Shown: positions 36,501 to 47,621, numbered from the stretch's first letter. The stretch is DNA of 64,000 bases from Leptodontidium sp. MPI-SDFR-AT-0119 (GCA_020726505.1 JAHLEZ010000002.1:4340001-4404000), one strand, 5' to 3'. Program-made: numbers and translations. Notes: generated by a model not told the origin, from the letters alone.

Positions 36501-37683
36501 AGGATGGTGGGACTCACCTGGCGACGCCGTTAAGAGTCTTAAGGATTTCTCAGGATGCCACACCAGGGGGCTTGCAGGGAGCAAAGGCTCAGTGTAGATG
36601 ACTTGCTTTAGGTACCAATGGTAATTACCCATCGTCCACAGCTCTGTACGACTTGCCATTACAACAGCTAATACTGTTGAATCCGAGTTCCAGTGTAGTT
36701 TGATATGCTCCTCTGATTTTTGTAATTGTTCAGGGGAAAGTCGGAGACAGAACTGGCCATGTCTCAATCCATTGCGCTCGAAGAATACCACATCAATTCG
36801 GCCTTCTAGTCGTTGGATACCGGCGATAAGATTCCCGGCAGGTCTCCAGCTCAAAGCACCCTCCAAACCATCAACTGGCTCACTGACACTGTCCAATACA
36901 CCTTCTCTCGAGTAGACACGAATGACTCGTCGAGTTCCACCTTCGATTGTTGAGATAGCAAGGTATGCACCATCTCCTCTCCAGCTTATACTGGCTCTAG
37001 AGTCATCGTTTGAGCTCAAAACACCGTCGTCGATTTTCTCTGGCATCGTTGGATCTCGCATGGCCTTGGCGCCCTTTCCCTTGAACTGAGTCTCCTTCTT
37101 ACCCCAACCAACAGAGACATGATTTGATGCTTTGAGATCCTCCGAGGTCATAGCAACATCAGTGACTCCCTCAAAGCCCCTGCTCATGAACACAAGTGTA
37201 TCCGCCTTTGTGGTAATAGCCAGAAGTTCTTCATCAGGTGACCATCTTGCAGCAGTAATGCCCTCATCGACGGACCCAACAATCTCAATTCGATCCTCTC
37301 CTGCTTGAGGCTCTTCTCGGATAACCGTAATGTCGCCACCAGCAAGGACGAGGCATGCTGTCAAGCTGTCTCCGAAGTAATGCAGACTTAAAATATCATC
37401 ACAAGCCAGATCTGGATTTGGACAAGGCGCATCCCAAGAGGTGATAATTGTTTGTTCGCTATGACAAATTAATTGAGTTAAAAATGGCAATCAGAACGAC
37501 TCACTGTAAATCTCCCTTTGCTGACACCCTCACCAGCTCAATAAGAGGGTCGTTTTCGGTTGGTCCAAAAGCGCAAACAACGGAGTCATTGGCAAGGTCC
37601 CAAGTCGCAGCAGTCAAAGGCTTTCCCTTGAACCGACAGGGAGATGCCCACTGATCGTAGCGTGTATTCCTGAGATTGCGCAT
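33545..37683 (-). CDS. ELP1: Elongator complex scaffold subunit Elp1 (Iki3)
   Basis: Largest Elongator subunit, needed for wobble-uridine (mcm5/ncm5) tRNA modification in the cytoplasm. Exons 37505-37683, 36518-37458, 35677-36465, 35286-35628 and 33545-35237 (1314 aa, close to the usual ~1350). The N-terminal half has two beta-propeller regions with Elp1 signatures (MRNLRNTRYDQWA start; GITAARWSPDEELLAITT). The C-terminal half is helical and TPR-like (YLSRHAKALTHLHAL; ALYQAALSLYRYNP; HAALTLLYASFL), followed by the basic segment SKNRRREERKRARGKKGSVYEEEYL that binds tRNA in homologues. All four introns are canonical. Single clear orthologue by architecture. Confidence 0.96.
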
Positions 37684-37967
37684 CTTGATAAATTCCGTCT
37701 CAAGATCTCCAAGTCACAGCCGGCCTCAATATAATATTATCATCCTCTTTGGGGTTGGTGCATCTTCATAAAATTTCAGTGGGTCTGGTTTTTGTTCCGT
37801 TTTCACAAGACAAAATTTTGACGAGAGCGAGACTTCGCTTCCTTGCTGGCCCACTTCTTCCCCGGATTATCACGCTCCTTCGGAATCACCTCACTTCTCA
37901 CCTTCTTATATATCCCACCACTTCTCTCATTCTTCTCGACTTGCACAGTTCTGCAATTCAATCGACT

Positions 37968-39107
37968 ATGGATGTGGCGTACAATCAACATTCGCCCTAC
38001 TCGCGCCACCACGGTCGATCCCATACCAATCTCGGTCAACTAACTCTCGCTCCCTTGACCTCTAGACTCCCCCTCTCCGACCCAGACGCTCTCCCAGACT
38101 CGAGCCATGTCTCCTACATCGAAGGCCGCTCGGCGCCTACATCTCCCTCTATCCTCTCTCGATCATCCTCCCGCGTATCCATTCGCAAGCCCATGAACAT
38201 CGCCCTCCCAAAATCGAAATCAAGCACGCATCTTGTCCCAGGCCGAAAACAGCCTCGGTCTGGCGCTACCACGCCCGGCGGGACACGATTGAAGAACGAA
38301 CTCAACCTGAGCACGATATCTGCGAAAGATAGGAATGATTCGGACTGGCTACTGCGTGCTGGAGCTGCTATATCGTCGTCAACACGAGAGTCGAAGGGTC
38401 AATCATGGCTAGTGTCTAGGGCGAGTTCTACAAGTCTAACAGGACAAGGGGACGAAGATGAGGAAGATCTAGAACGAGAACTTGCAAAGGAGAGGGAACG
38501 GACAAGCAGACGTACAAGTAGAAGAGGCAGTGCAGTGGCTTTCGATGCCGATGATGAGTTCTCTCCGGTCACAACGCGACGAAGTCTAAGCTTTGGAGCG
38601 GCAACTGGTACAGGAAGTCGACCTACAAGCAGATTTGGCAGTAGAGGTAATAGCAGACGGGGAAGCAAGGCACAGCTTTTTACACCAATAGGCGGTGAGA
38701 GAGATGGGTACTTTGATCAGGGAGACTTTGTCCGCCAGGACTTCGTCACAGAACCAGACTTTGTGGATGCCGAGGAAGAAGAGGTGTTTGAAAACGAAGA
38801 TGAAGCCAGGAAAGACGATGCTGAAGTTAGGAAACTGGCAAGATCAAGCAATATGGGTCTTGGTGGATGGGTCGAGAGGATGCTTGGATGGAGTCTGTTT
38901 GCTGTTGAAGAAGATGGCGAGGAAGATGAGATCACAGACGAGAAAGCTGAAGATTCAGAGATGTCCTCGAGAGCTTCTAGGCGAACATTGGATGGCATTG
39001 CCGATCCTATCGCTGGAGAGGTACCGCCTCCTTTGAAGGATGGTGATGTTGGAGGTTGGCAGGATGCTGCATGGTTATTGAGCGTTGCGACGAAGGTACT
39101 GCTATAA
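37968..39107 (+). CDS. DUF3984-like Ser/Arg-rich protein (unknown function, 379 aa)
   Basis: Single exon; ATG chosen at 37968 (MDVAYNQHSPYSRHHGRSH), because the frame upstream to 37749 is Leu/Phe-rich and looks like translated leader. It is mostly disordered: RS-type motifs (SRSSSRVSIRKP; RRTSRRGSAV), acidic runs (DEDEEDLERELAKERER; DAEEEEVFENEDEA), and a conserved-looking segment MGLGGWVERMLGWSLFAVEED near residue 300. The C-terminus GGWQDAAWLLSVATKVLL may be a short helix. The match to the fungal DUF3984 family is from memory of its pattern and should be taken as likely, not proven. Role unknown; 284 bp separate it from the divergent ELP1 start. Confidence 0.75.
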   Translation: MDVAYNQHSPYSRHHGRSHTNLGQLTLAPLTSRLPLSDPDALPDSSHVSYIEGRSAPTSPSILSRSSSRVSIRKPMNIALPKSKSSTHLVPGRKQPRSGATTPGGTRLKNELNLSTISAKDRNDSDWLLRAGAAISSSTRESKGQSWLVSRASSTSLTGQGDEDEEDLERELAKERERTSRRTSRRGSAVAFDADDEFSPVTTRRSLSFGAATGTGSRPTSRFGSRGNSRRGSKAQLFTPIGGERDGYFDQGDFVRQDFVTEPDFVDAEEEEVFENEDEARKDDAEVRKLARSSNMGLGGWVERMLGWSLFAVEEDGEEDEITDEKAEDSEMSSRASRRTLDGIADPIAGEVPPPLKDGDVGGWQDAAWLLSVATKVLL

Positions 39108-39396
39108 CAGAATGGAATTTCATGGTCACAATTGAAGTGTTTTGCTTATTCTCGAGCCATTCTCTACACTTTCTTTTCGTGCTGTGTGGTCACTCTCTTC
39201 ATTTTTCAGATCTCTTCCAAGGGATGGGTGATCATTCTAGCAAGTCGTTGAATGCAGCATAGTCATTCCTGACTTCAGAACTGCATGGTTGTCGTATTGA
39301 GTTCTAACACCGTCACTTGTCAAGATTGAACCCTGTCCCCTCAGCATCTATTTTCGTTAATACCTTGCATTGAAAAGTCCTTACTGCTGAAAGCCA

Positions 39397-40547
39397 CTAC
39401 AATTCCCCAAAGCCATAGCGTTGTGGGGGCTTTCTATCTCGAGACCTTCCTTGAACTTCCCCGGAGCTTCCCTCCTTCAAACTCTTGAGCTCTCCCTGCC
39501 CTATTCTTCTTCTCTTTGAGGGCGTCTCCTTCGTTTCTTCCGCCTCTATCTCCGGCTGTGCGTACTGGGTACGACCTTGGTCTCCATCGAGAACTTCCGG
39601 CTGAATTTCTTGGTTCTGGTCTTGCTTGTCATCCAGAGTTCCATCGCGGTGATGTTGCTGTTCTTCCTCGGGACTTCGGCGATCTTCTTCGTAGAAACAG
39701 CTCCGCACATCAATACGTGTGATGTGGCCTCGCTTCGCCCCACCTCTCCGAGAAGAGTTTTGTCTATTTTGCCTTTTACTCGTTCTTATAGTCATAGTTG
39801 GCGTTCTGGGTCGTTCTTCAATCGACTGTATCAGCATATCCTCTTCGGGAAGCCAGAATTCGCTATATCTCATTAGTCTTCCTACCAAAACATTTCGAAT
39901 GTCACGACTCACTCGAAGGCAGCCAGCCAAGCATCGACCTGGTGTTCGTACGGGCCCATAGGGTCAGCAAGGAAATAAATCGGTCCAGGTATGCGCGCCC
40001 TCCTCTCAGCACCATACAGAGGATGTTTGAACCACGACCTCACAGTATTCAGCCCTAGTCTCGAGACATCCCTCCTCCTCCAACCCAATACCAAACCAGC
40101 ACCCAGACAAGGAAACGCAATACTCGCCGCTCCAACCTTATACGCCTCCTCCAAACACCTCCTGTAGCAGTCCACCAACTGCTGCCTCAACAGCGGGATA
40201 GTCGACCTGGTCCTGCCTCTGTAATTCGGTGCATTGGTATGGATAACATGGCAGCAGTTCGGCAGCTGGAAACTCGGAGATACAGCTGCTTCACCAACTG
40301 GCAGGCCGTTCGGATAGCTGGTGCATAGCCACTGTAGCATATCTGGGCCACCGCCGCGCGTGATCTGGAATTTGGCTCCCGGTATGTTGGCCGTGTTCCA
40401 TGTCATGGATAGGTTTGTGGCGTTTACTATGGCGACAGCTGGGAAGTTGACCATGATCGCTTTGCGGATCTCGTAGCGGCCATCGGGACTGCTGTGGATG
40501 AATTTGCCTGCATTGCCTACGAGAGATCTGGGAAATGATGATTCCAT
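39397..40547 (-). CDS. Macro-domain (ADP-ribose-binding) protein
   Basis: Exons 39913-40547 and 39397-39862, 50-bp canonical intron (366 aa). The N-terminal ~200 residues form a macro domain: VAIVNATNLSMTWNTANI, TRGGGPDM, CHVIHTNAPNYRG and ASIAFPCLGAGLVLGWRRRDV. The NATN and Gly-rich loops are those that bind ADP-ribose in family members; hydrolase activity is plausible but not shown. The C-terminal part is charged and low-complexity (RRSPEEEQQHHRD; ETPSKRRRIGQGE), with a KRRR nuclear-type signal. Convergent with the DUF3984-like gene. Confidence 0.87.
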
Positions 40548-41466
40548 CTCGTATGCTGAAGATAGTTCCTCTCGGAATTTCTGGTAGTTATGCTATGGTA
40601 AAAGTATTCCCTGCGGTGTATGGTTTCAAAAAATGTGTTTCTTTGAGAAGGTTTGTTGCAGGGTAATAAAGAATGCAAGAAGGATATTTTGCTTTTGGCA
40701 TCCTAGTGGGGGAGGTTATCAGGAGTATCTCTTTGTTCGTTTGACTGGTAGAGTAACATTTCATGATTCATTGTGCTGTAGGTACTGCACTGAGCTTTCG
40801 GATTGGTTTTTAGAACGGGAAGGGTCAACCTTCAATAGGTGCGTCACAGTAGCAAAGTCAAAATTTACCAATCGCATTCTCTTGTTCGCAAAATAACCCG
40901 TTTGATGGACTGAAAAGACTCCTACAGCATTCAGTTCGTTTGAAGCAACTCGGGATTTAAACAGAACTCAACAAACATGCGATAAAATCAAACATAGCCC
41001 TCAGGATTCAATGTTCCGAGGCGTATTTGAAGATGCATAAGATTGTCAAATTGACATATGAAAGCTGCTATTCCATAGGCTGATGAAGAAAAGTAAGCCT
41101 CGTAATTTTCAGCCTCCCTAAGAGACTCAAACTTGAAGACTCGTTTGCAATTAGGTAGTATCAAAGTCCTCCAAACAGAAGTGGGATCTTAAGAATTAAT
41201 TTGATAAGGATGGAAGGTTTCCACGACAAGTACCAGCTAGTCGTAGAACCTGGAAGCCACGATCCCCCACCTTTGACCGATTTGGACATAGTTTCCCTCT
41301 TTTAACATTCTTAGTCAAAATATCAAATCTACCCGCAGGTAAGCGTACCTAGGTAAGGTTCCTAAACATCAATTTCCCAGTCACTATATAAAGTCAATTC
41401 CTCGCCAAAAGTCCCAAAACATACAACAGTCAACAAACGCCCCGAGACACGTGTTATCAGTTCATC
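40548..41466. other. Intergenic, 0.92 kb
   Basis: Divergent promoter region between the macro-domain gene and the ketopantoate-reductase-like gene. Moderately AT-rich from 40850. No supported gene or repeat. Confidence 0.45.
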
Positions 41467-42847
41467 ATGGCAACCAAATCGAACATCCTCCTCGTAGGCA
41501 GTGGAGGAGTCGGGACGATGGCTGCTTACAACCTTGAAGTCGGAGGATTGGCTTCAGTGACAGCGGTTCTGAGATCAAACTTCAAAGCTGTATCTGAAAA
41601 TGGGTTCACGATAACCTCCGTAGATCACGGCAATATCAAGGGCTGGAAACCAACAAACAGTAATCATTTCCTCTTCAAAATTGAGGAATTTCGCAGCTGA
41701 TGATAGATTTTAGTCATAAACGCAGTTCCTGCAGCTGGAAATAATACAGCGCCTTTCGACTTCATCGTCGTAACCACGAAAAATGTAGCTGATGTCCATC
41801 CTACTGTAGCAGAGTTAATCGCTCCGGCTGTGACAAAGGGACATACTACCATCGCACTGCTACAGAACGGTCTCAATATCGAGAAGCCCATCATTGCCGC
41901 TTTCCCTAAGAATCCTGTTCTTTCAGGTGTTTCGCTCATTGGAGCTACGGAGACATCACATTCTCATGTGTTGCACGATGATCCTGGTGTGTTTGAATCT
42001 TCCGGATATGTTAATGTTATGGAAAAGACTGATACTGTAATGCCGCAGATGAACTCATCGTCAGTCCCTACGACAACCCCAACATCCCCAACGAAGTCTC
42101 TGTAGCGGCAGCTAAGAAATTCGCGGAACTGTACAGCGCATCCAGGAAAGTAGATTGCGAGTACAATGAGAACGTAGGATTCGTAAGATGGAGGAAATTG
42201 GTGTACAATGCATGTTACAACTCGGCATGTGCGGTTGTCCGTATGGATACGAGTCGGATGCGGATGTACAAGTTCCCGATTGAGGATGTGGTGAGGCCAT
42301 TGATGATGGAAATTATAGCTATTGCAAAAGTTTCTGGTCATGATTTACCAGAGGATATTGCGGATAAGATGATCTATGCTGATCCGGAGTTTACATTCTT
42401 CGTAAGTATAAACACTAACTCCTTTTCATCGACACCAGGCCTCGGCATCTGAGCCGAGTTCTTATGAGACTATTGAATCTCCAAGCTGGAGGGGAAAAAA
42501 TGTACTAACTCTTATGCAGAAGCCGAGTATGCAACAAGATATCGAGAAGGTAATGTCCCAGGCCATCGGGTATTTTTGTGACATGCCTCACTAACAAGAA
42601 ATAGGGAAACTTCATCGAGTTTGAAAATATTGTCGGCGAGCCCCTGAGAGAATCAGAGAGACTGGGTGTACCAGCTCCCAATTTGAGAATGATTTATGGG
42701 TTGTTGAAGATCTTGCAGTAACCACCCCCCTCCCAATCGCTCTCATTCGTAGAGTAATGTATGAGCATTTGCTGACATGACCTTAGGTGGAAGACAATGG
42801 AGACGAAGGGCTTGGTGAAATTACCGGTTTCCCCGCCAGCAGTATGA
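41467..42847 (+). CDS. 2-dehydropantoate 2-reductase (ketopantoate reductase ApbA/PanE)-like
   Basis: NADPH-dependent reductase fold; the classic member makes pantoate for coenzyme A, but fungi have several paralogues of unknown substrate. Six exons: 41467-41659, 41714-41986, 42049-42401, 42520-42549, 42605-42717 and 42787-42847 (340 aa); all phases agree. The Rossmann loop is at the N-terminus (LLVGSGGVGTMAAYNLE). Then come TTKNVADV, LLQNGLNIEKP, the helical C-terminal domain with WRKLVYNACYNSACAV (family Lys/Asn region), and KPSMQQDIEKGNFIEFENIVGEPLR, the signature before the last helix. Intron 3 (118 bp) is longer than the rest. Confidence 0.9.
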
Positions 42848-42894
42848 CCTAGTGAATTCACTTTTGTCGCATCTCATTCAGAGCAATCCTCTTC

Positions 42895-43188
42895 TTACAT
42901 TGGCCATGATAACTTCTTGAACGTCTTAAACTTGTAATCCTTCTCATACATCAGAGTGTTTCGGTCGACTTCAGGTTCATCTATGTCGAGCAGGAGATCA
43001 ATCCAGGGCTCCTTCGTATCTGCTCTGGTGGAATACTGCGGATCGAAGTTAGACACTAATGGCGTTTCATTCTTTGAGAGCTTTCTCGGCATAATAAATG
43101 CGTTGTTCTTGGCAGGCGTGTTTCTTTTCTTGAAAGATAAGCCTCTGTTATGTCGATCCAGGTGCTCTATACCTGGATGTGTTTGCAA
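42895..43188 (-). CDS. Open fragment of unknown nature, probably the 3' part of a decayed gene
   Basis: 98 codons ending FKTFKKLSWPM. Reading upstream in the same frame, the sequence stays open to about 43356 except for one TAG at 43198-43200 (DDDDLPALI-stop-YEWLQTH). The upstream part is acidic and Ser-rich (SLSSSASSELNYYESG). A CAG-to-TAG change would explain the break and is the kind RIP makes; alternatively TAG is a splice acceptor. The left arm of the 70-bp inverted repeat begins right upstream. No family recognised. Confidence 0.3.
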   Translation of the reverse strand: MQTHPGIEHLDRHNRGLSFKKRNTPAKNNAFIMPRKLSKNETPLVSNFDPQYSTRADTKEPWIDLLLDIDEPEVDRNTLMYEKDYKFKTFKKLSWPM

Positions 43189-43697
43189 CCACTCGTACTA
43201 TATCAACGCAGGCAAATCATCGTCATCCTCTGTCATGCCTGCGTTGTTGCCCGACTCATAATAATTCAATTCTGAGGACGCCGATGAGGACAAGCTAGCG
43301 GAGTCTTGCGTATCAGACTCAGTTTTGGAAAGATTTTCTTTTTTGGAAAGATGTTTATTAATAGTCGGTCCTCCTCTTGTGAATCTGCGGGCTCTCGATT
43401 ATAATCGGGGAAAGCAAGTGTCACAGCTTCTTTTTGCCCGCAAAATTAAACGAATTTCCATTTATTTGAACTTTCGCAACGTATAACTTTACTAATTAAA
43501 TATATATTCAAATAAAAAGTGGATGCATCAAAAGGAATAATTAAAAGCTATTAAAACATTAATTTTTATTCTTATAATTTATAATAACATACGCTTAATT
43601 TTTTAATTTTTTTTTATTAAAAAAAATGTGATTTTAAATCTTTATTTTAATAACGAATTCTACCCGGCCATACGGGGCGCATATTAGTAAAGCTTCC
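43189..43697. other. AT-rich island (43440-43660)
   Basis: About 220 bp consist largely of A/T (AATTAAA, TTTTTAATT and poly-A/T runs), in sharp contrast to flanking DNA near 45-50% GC. It is bounded by the two inverted-repeat arms. Its right end (43661-43709) returns to normal composition. Confidence 0.7.
43359..43428 (+). repeat. Left arm of a 70-bp inverted repeat
   Basis: Runs from TAATAGTCGG to GTCACAGCT and matches the reverse complement of 43710-43779 at about 66 of 70 positions. Two of the four differences (ATTACAGTCG in the right copy, ATTATAATCG here) are C-to-T and G-to-A changes toward A/T. Confidence 0.85.
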
Positions 43698-46100
43698 TTA
43701 CCAAACACGAGCTGTGACACTTGCTTTCCCCGACTGTAATCGAGAGCCCGCAGATTCACAAGAGGAACACCGACTATTAGTACCTGGTGGTTTATAATCT
43801 TTGCTTGCCCCCGGTTGGGCCTTTGTTGAGCAATCATCGCGATCAGAGCCGGATCCCCACACTACATCCCTACTGGTTGGTAGTCGGTATCGTCCAAACG
43901 GTGAGCCACAACCTCTTGAGAGCTGATACTCAAAGGGAGACATGTCGAGTCGACCAGCAACGTCAAAAAAATATCGCCTTGCTCTCTGACGGGACATGCG
44001 ACGGGATCCCATTAGAAAGCTGTCATCCTTGCTGTAGTATCTACCAGTGGAGTGAGCCGATCTTGACCATCCGTTGCGCTGCTGAGACTGGTACATGTCT
44101 TCGTCATCTACAGATGGTGGAATCCAATCACGTTGAAACTGAGCCATGCTTTCAGATGAACACTCGGGAGGCCGCGACTTTCTTCTCCCTCTATCGCGCT
44201 CGTCTCTAGCGTTGAACGAGCTTGATGATTTCATGAAATTGCGAAGAGAGCGCGGAGGCTCGTTCTGATACGCTTGCAAATCCGTGATGGTTGAACAAAG
44301 ACGCCAGTCGTATGATGTGTCCGTTTCAGAGTCCCCTTCAGACGAGATTTCCGATGATTCTTCTGGTGTCGTGGACTTTCGTTTTGCAGATCTGTTCTGG
44401 GTTGTTGTCTCTGATGAACCTGGTAAAATGGCAACATCAAGAGCGTAGTTTGGAGGATTGCGACTTTCTCTGTTTTTATCGAGCGATGGCAGTCGACTGC
44501 TTTCTGCTTCATTGTCTTGACTGGTTCCAGGTCCGCCTCGAGAACGAAGTGGTCTCGGTCGATCTCGTCTCAGCTTTTTGAGATTCTGTGGGCAACGCTT
44601 TGTAGATGAAAGACGAGTTGGGCGTTGCTTAAGAAAGGTAGCCGCCGCCGGCTCGGGTGTCTTGTTAGAAGAATCTGACTGGGATTCCACACTTTCCTCT
44701 GTGATGCAGTTTGGATGAGCGCCGGGAAGAAAGTCGGGATCTTCTTCTGAAGCAATTGACGGTTGGTAATATGTACTTGGATTCCTAGCGACCATGGATT
44801 AGCATCTTTTTAACTTGTGCATTCTTGATGGGCACTTCTTGCAAGGTCACAGAGACTCACTTGGGTATTGGTAGGCCAGATGTTGTGCTTGGCTCAGTGA
44901 GTGGCACTTTTGGGGAATCTATTTTGCCAATTGTTTGACTCTTCCCAAGCTGGGTAGAACGGCGTGAGCCACCTTCGTTCTGAGGTTCTGCGATGGTTTG
45001 AACTGCTTGTTGCAGCTTCTGACTTTCGACGTCCTCATTCTGGCTTTCATCACCGGATTGAGAACCGTCGTCGCTTGTGCGCTCTTCCTCTTCCTCTTCG
45101 GCCTCATTGCCACTGTCCACAGAATTCTTGTCCTTCGTGAGTATGGGCTTGTCGGCGGTACTGGCTCCAGGCTTGCAGACTGACCTGGACGTTGAAGTGG
45201 TTTTAGCGTCTGAGATCTCAAGGTTAGAGAGCGTCGGATTTTCTCCCATGGCACTTTCTTCATCGCTCGCCACTTCGCTCAGATCAGACGTAGAGGCTTC
45301 GACACTTCCATCATCCTGCTTGATTGAAGTCGGAGGGTCCACTTGCGACGGACCATCTTTGACCACTTCCTTCAGGAGTGTTGTAGTATGACATGCTTCA
45401 ATCTCATCCAAAGCCCCCCTCTCACCAAGTTCCAGCACATAGCTCTTAATAGTCTTCTTATACCTCCCCAGTGTCTTACTCGAAAACCCCTCTCTTATCA
45501 ACTCTCTCCGGAACTCCTTCCAAACTCCCTTATCATCCTCCGTATACGACGTCAAGATCGACTTCTCCTCATGGCTCTTCGCCTGAGCCGTAGCAACAAC
45601 CCAATGCAAGCTATGCCTGATCTCCCTCAACTCCTCTCCATGCGTCTCCATATACCTCCCAACTTTACCCAGCTCGCCCATAGCCAACAGACCCAAAAAT
45701 AACGTGATGGCTTGGGTGTAAGTCGCCAATTCCGTGCGTAGTTTCCCAATATCCTGCATCTCCCCATTCCCAAACCGGATCTGTTTCCACAGCTTCGTCA
45801 CACTCCGCTTCTCCTCGGACAGAGCATTGTATTTCTCCAACACGCTCGACAGCACATTCAGCACCCGTCTACAGTCCCTCGCTAACGTGCCGAGCTCATT
45901 CCGTCTGTTGTCTTCTGTGCGATAGAGGATCGAGTCGGGTTTCGAGACTTCGAGCTGTAGAGCTGGAGGACGACGCGGAGGCTGCCGACTTCGCGGGTCA
46001 GGCTATCGTGTGCTCCACATGCTTTACGAGCGTTGTCGATGGTGTGCCGTGCGAGGTTCGTTAGGAGGATGAAGTCTCCGATTGAAAATCCGAAGGACAT
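43698..46100 (-). CDS. Helo-like (fungal STAND N-terminal) domain protein with disordered C-terminus, frame break near the 5' end
   Basis: The start MSFGFSIGDFILLTNLARHTIDNARKACGAHDSLTREVGSLRVVL and the later LGTLARDCRRVLNVLSSVLEKYNALSEEKR belong to the helical domain found at the N-terminus of fungal STAND/NLR-like proteins and many stand-alone proteins. Between them the frame shifts: near 45950-45965 (VVLQ to LEVSKPDS) the sequence has two bases too many, with no possible intron. The rest is open: 44861 to about 45955, an intron 44785-44860 (GTGAGT...CGCTAG), then 43698-44784. The long tail is Ser/Glu-rich (EEEEEERTSDDGSQSGDESQNEDVESQ) and then Arg/Ser-rich. There is no NB-ARC/NACHT domain, so it is not a full STAND receptor. 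The 3' end runs into an inverted-repeat arm. Either a recent pseudogene or an assembly indel. Confidence 0.7.
43710..43779 (-). repeat. Right arm of the 70-bp inverted repeat, inside the 3' end of a gene
   Basis: Reverse complement of 43359-43428. On the minus strand it encodes most of the C-terminal residues of the Helo-like-domain protein (region CESAGSRLQSGKASVTA). The loop between the arms is 281 bp and mostly AT-rich. Confidence 0.85.
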
Positions 46101-46894
46101 CGTAACCGTGATGGACGAGGCTGTGAGGCTGAAGACTTGCCCATGTCCGGGTCGGGCAGTGGCCCTGTGAAACGCTTGCTTGTGCCGCTGTATAAAGGCT
46201 CCGGCTTGGTAGAGAATAGTATAACTGAAAACGAGAGTGAGGAGAAGGGGATAGAGGTAGCGATGTGAGTGAAAGAATGAGGTGCGAGGGGTTCATGTAT
46301 GTATGCATGTATGCAGCGTTGGGAGCCTACTCTCGTGGGGTTGGTTACCACACTAGCACTTGCATGATGGCTTGCAAGGCAGATTTCAGCCATTGGCGGC
46401 TGAGGATAAAGACATTGTGAACAGAAAGACAGTAAAAACTCGGGGTAAAACAGAGAGGTAATGAAGGAAGATAAGACACGAGATCCAGCAGTGCTCTTGC
46501 AGCTGTGCAACCCGGAGATGGGACCTGGAGTATACCATGTCCTCAGCCTTGTAGCGCCATGAGGCTTGCATCACCAAGTCTATTCGATTTAGACTATTTG
46601 AGAGAGTTAGTAGCTATGCAAAGCTCTAAACATGCTGATGTGGGTTTGCCATTGAGCGTAAAGTCGTGTGATCTCTGAAGCACACTCTGCAACTGTGGGG
46701 GTTCGGAATGTAGCCAGGCAATGCTTTTCGAAGCCACAGCTTGCTCACAGCCCAGATAGGTGAAAATCCTGTACCACAGATACTGACTTGTTGCAACTCG
46801 TAAGTCTTGCACGGAAGATCTTTCCAGATATGCATTTTCCTGTGAAGATAATCCCATTTCTTATGTACAAAGCAAACAACACCGCTCTACCCCT
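46101..46894. other. Intergenic, 0.8 kb
   Basis: Promoter side of the Helo-like gene and 3' side of the complex I subunit gene. 46294-46316 has short TGTATGCA repeats. A 149-codon frame at 46061-46510 lacks any support. Confidence 0.4.
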
Positions 46895-47621
46895 CTATTG
46901 GAAAGTTCGACAAGGATATCTGCCTCAAGTTAGCCAACTGTCTTCGCATCAAATGGGTACACAACTCACTGCTCCGGATAAGCATTCTCCGCCGTCAAGT
47001 TATACTTATCGGCACCAGCCTTCAAACTCATCCCACTAGGCAAAGGAGGTAGGCCATCCTTCCCCAACGCAGCCAACGTAGCGCTCTTCCCCTCCTTCTC
47101 AAAGTACTTCGCCAGTCCACCCTCACCCTCCTCCTTGACTTGCACCAAAGCCTGCGATCCGGCCTCGCCAATCAACTCCTTCTTGGGAGCGCTCGCACTG
47201 CCCAAGCTCAGAAGACCAACTACATCGCCCTGCGTGACGAACGATAGCTGCGGGTATGAACGGCGGGAGTCACGCTTCCAGTAGGGATTGTTGGCGATGT
47301 CGCCTGCGGGCAGGGTGACGGGGTCTTCGAAGGAGAGGGGGTCGTTGGATCCGGGGGGTGGGTTGCGGTATTGTTTTAAGGGCACACCGTTGGAGCGTTC
47401 GGGGGAGACGGCGAGGGCGCGGCGGATACGTTCCCAGATCCCGGTGGATTGCATTGTATATTTCTGGGATCATGTTAGCTGGAGTAGAGGGAGAGTTTTG
47501 AGTAGGTTGGGAGAGCGGGCGTGAGGTGGTGAGAGGAGCGTGAGGGCAAATAGCTTACTTTGTGGACGGGCATCACTCGCTGCGCGGCTTGCGCGGCTTT
47601 GGCAACTGTTGTTGAAGACAT
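46895..47621 (-). CDS. NADH:ubiquinone oxidoreductase 21.3-kDa-type subunit (complex I accessory)
   Basis: Accessory subunit of mitochondrial complex I in filamentous fungi. Exons 47559-47621, 46970-47463 and 46895-46919 (193 aa, as expected). It matches the Neurospora-type 21.3-kDa subunit: KYTMQSTGIWERIRR, PERSNGVPLKQYRNPPPGSNDP, the AGDIANNPYWKRDSRRSYP block, LIGEAGSQALV, and the last-exon end EQYPCRTFQ. The 25-bp last exon is confirmed by the conserved YPCR motif. A CCAAT box (ATTGG at 47652-47656, minus strand) lies just upstream of the start. Confidence 0.92.

Noticed and set aside
46061..46510. 149-codon minus-strand frame upstream of the Helo-like gene
   Set aside because: Lies mostly in the promoter or leader; no domain, and the Helo-like start at 46100 is in a different frame.
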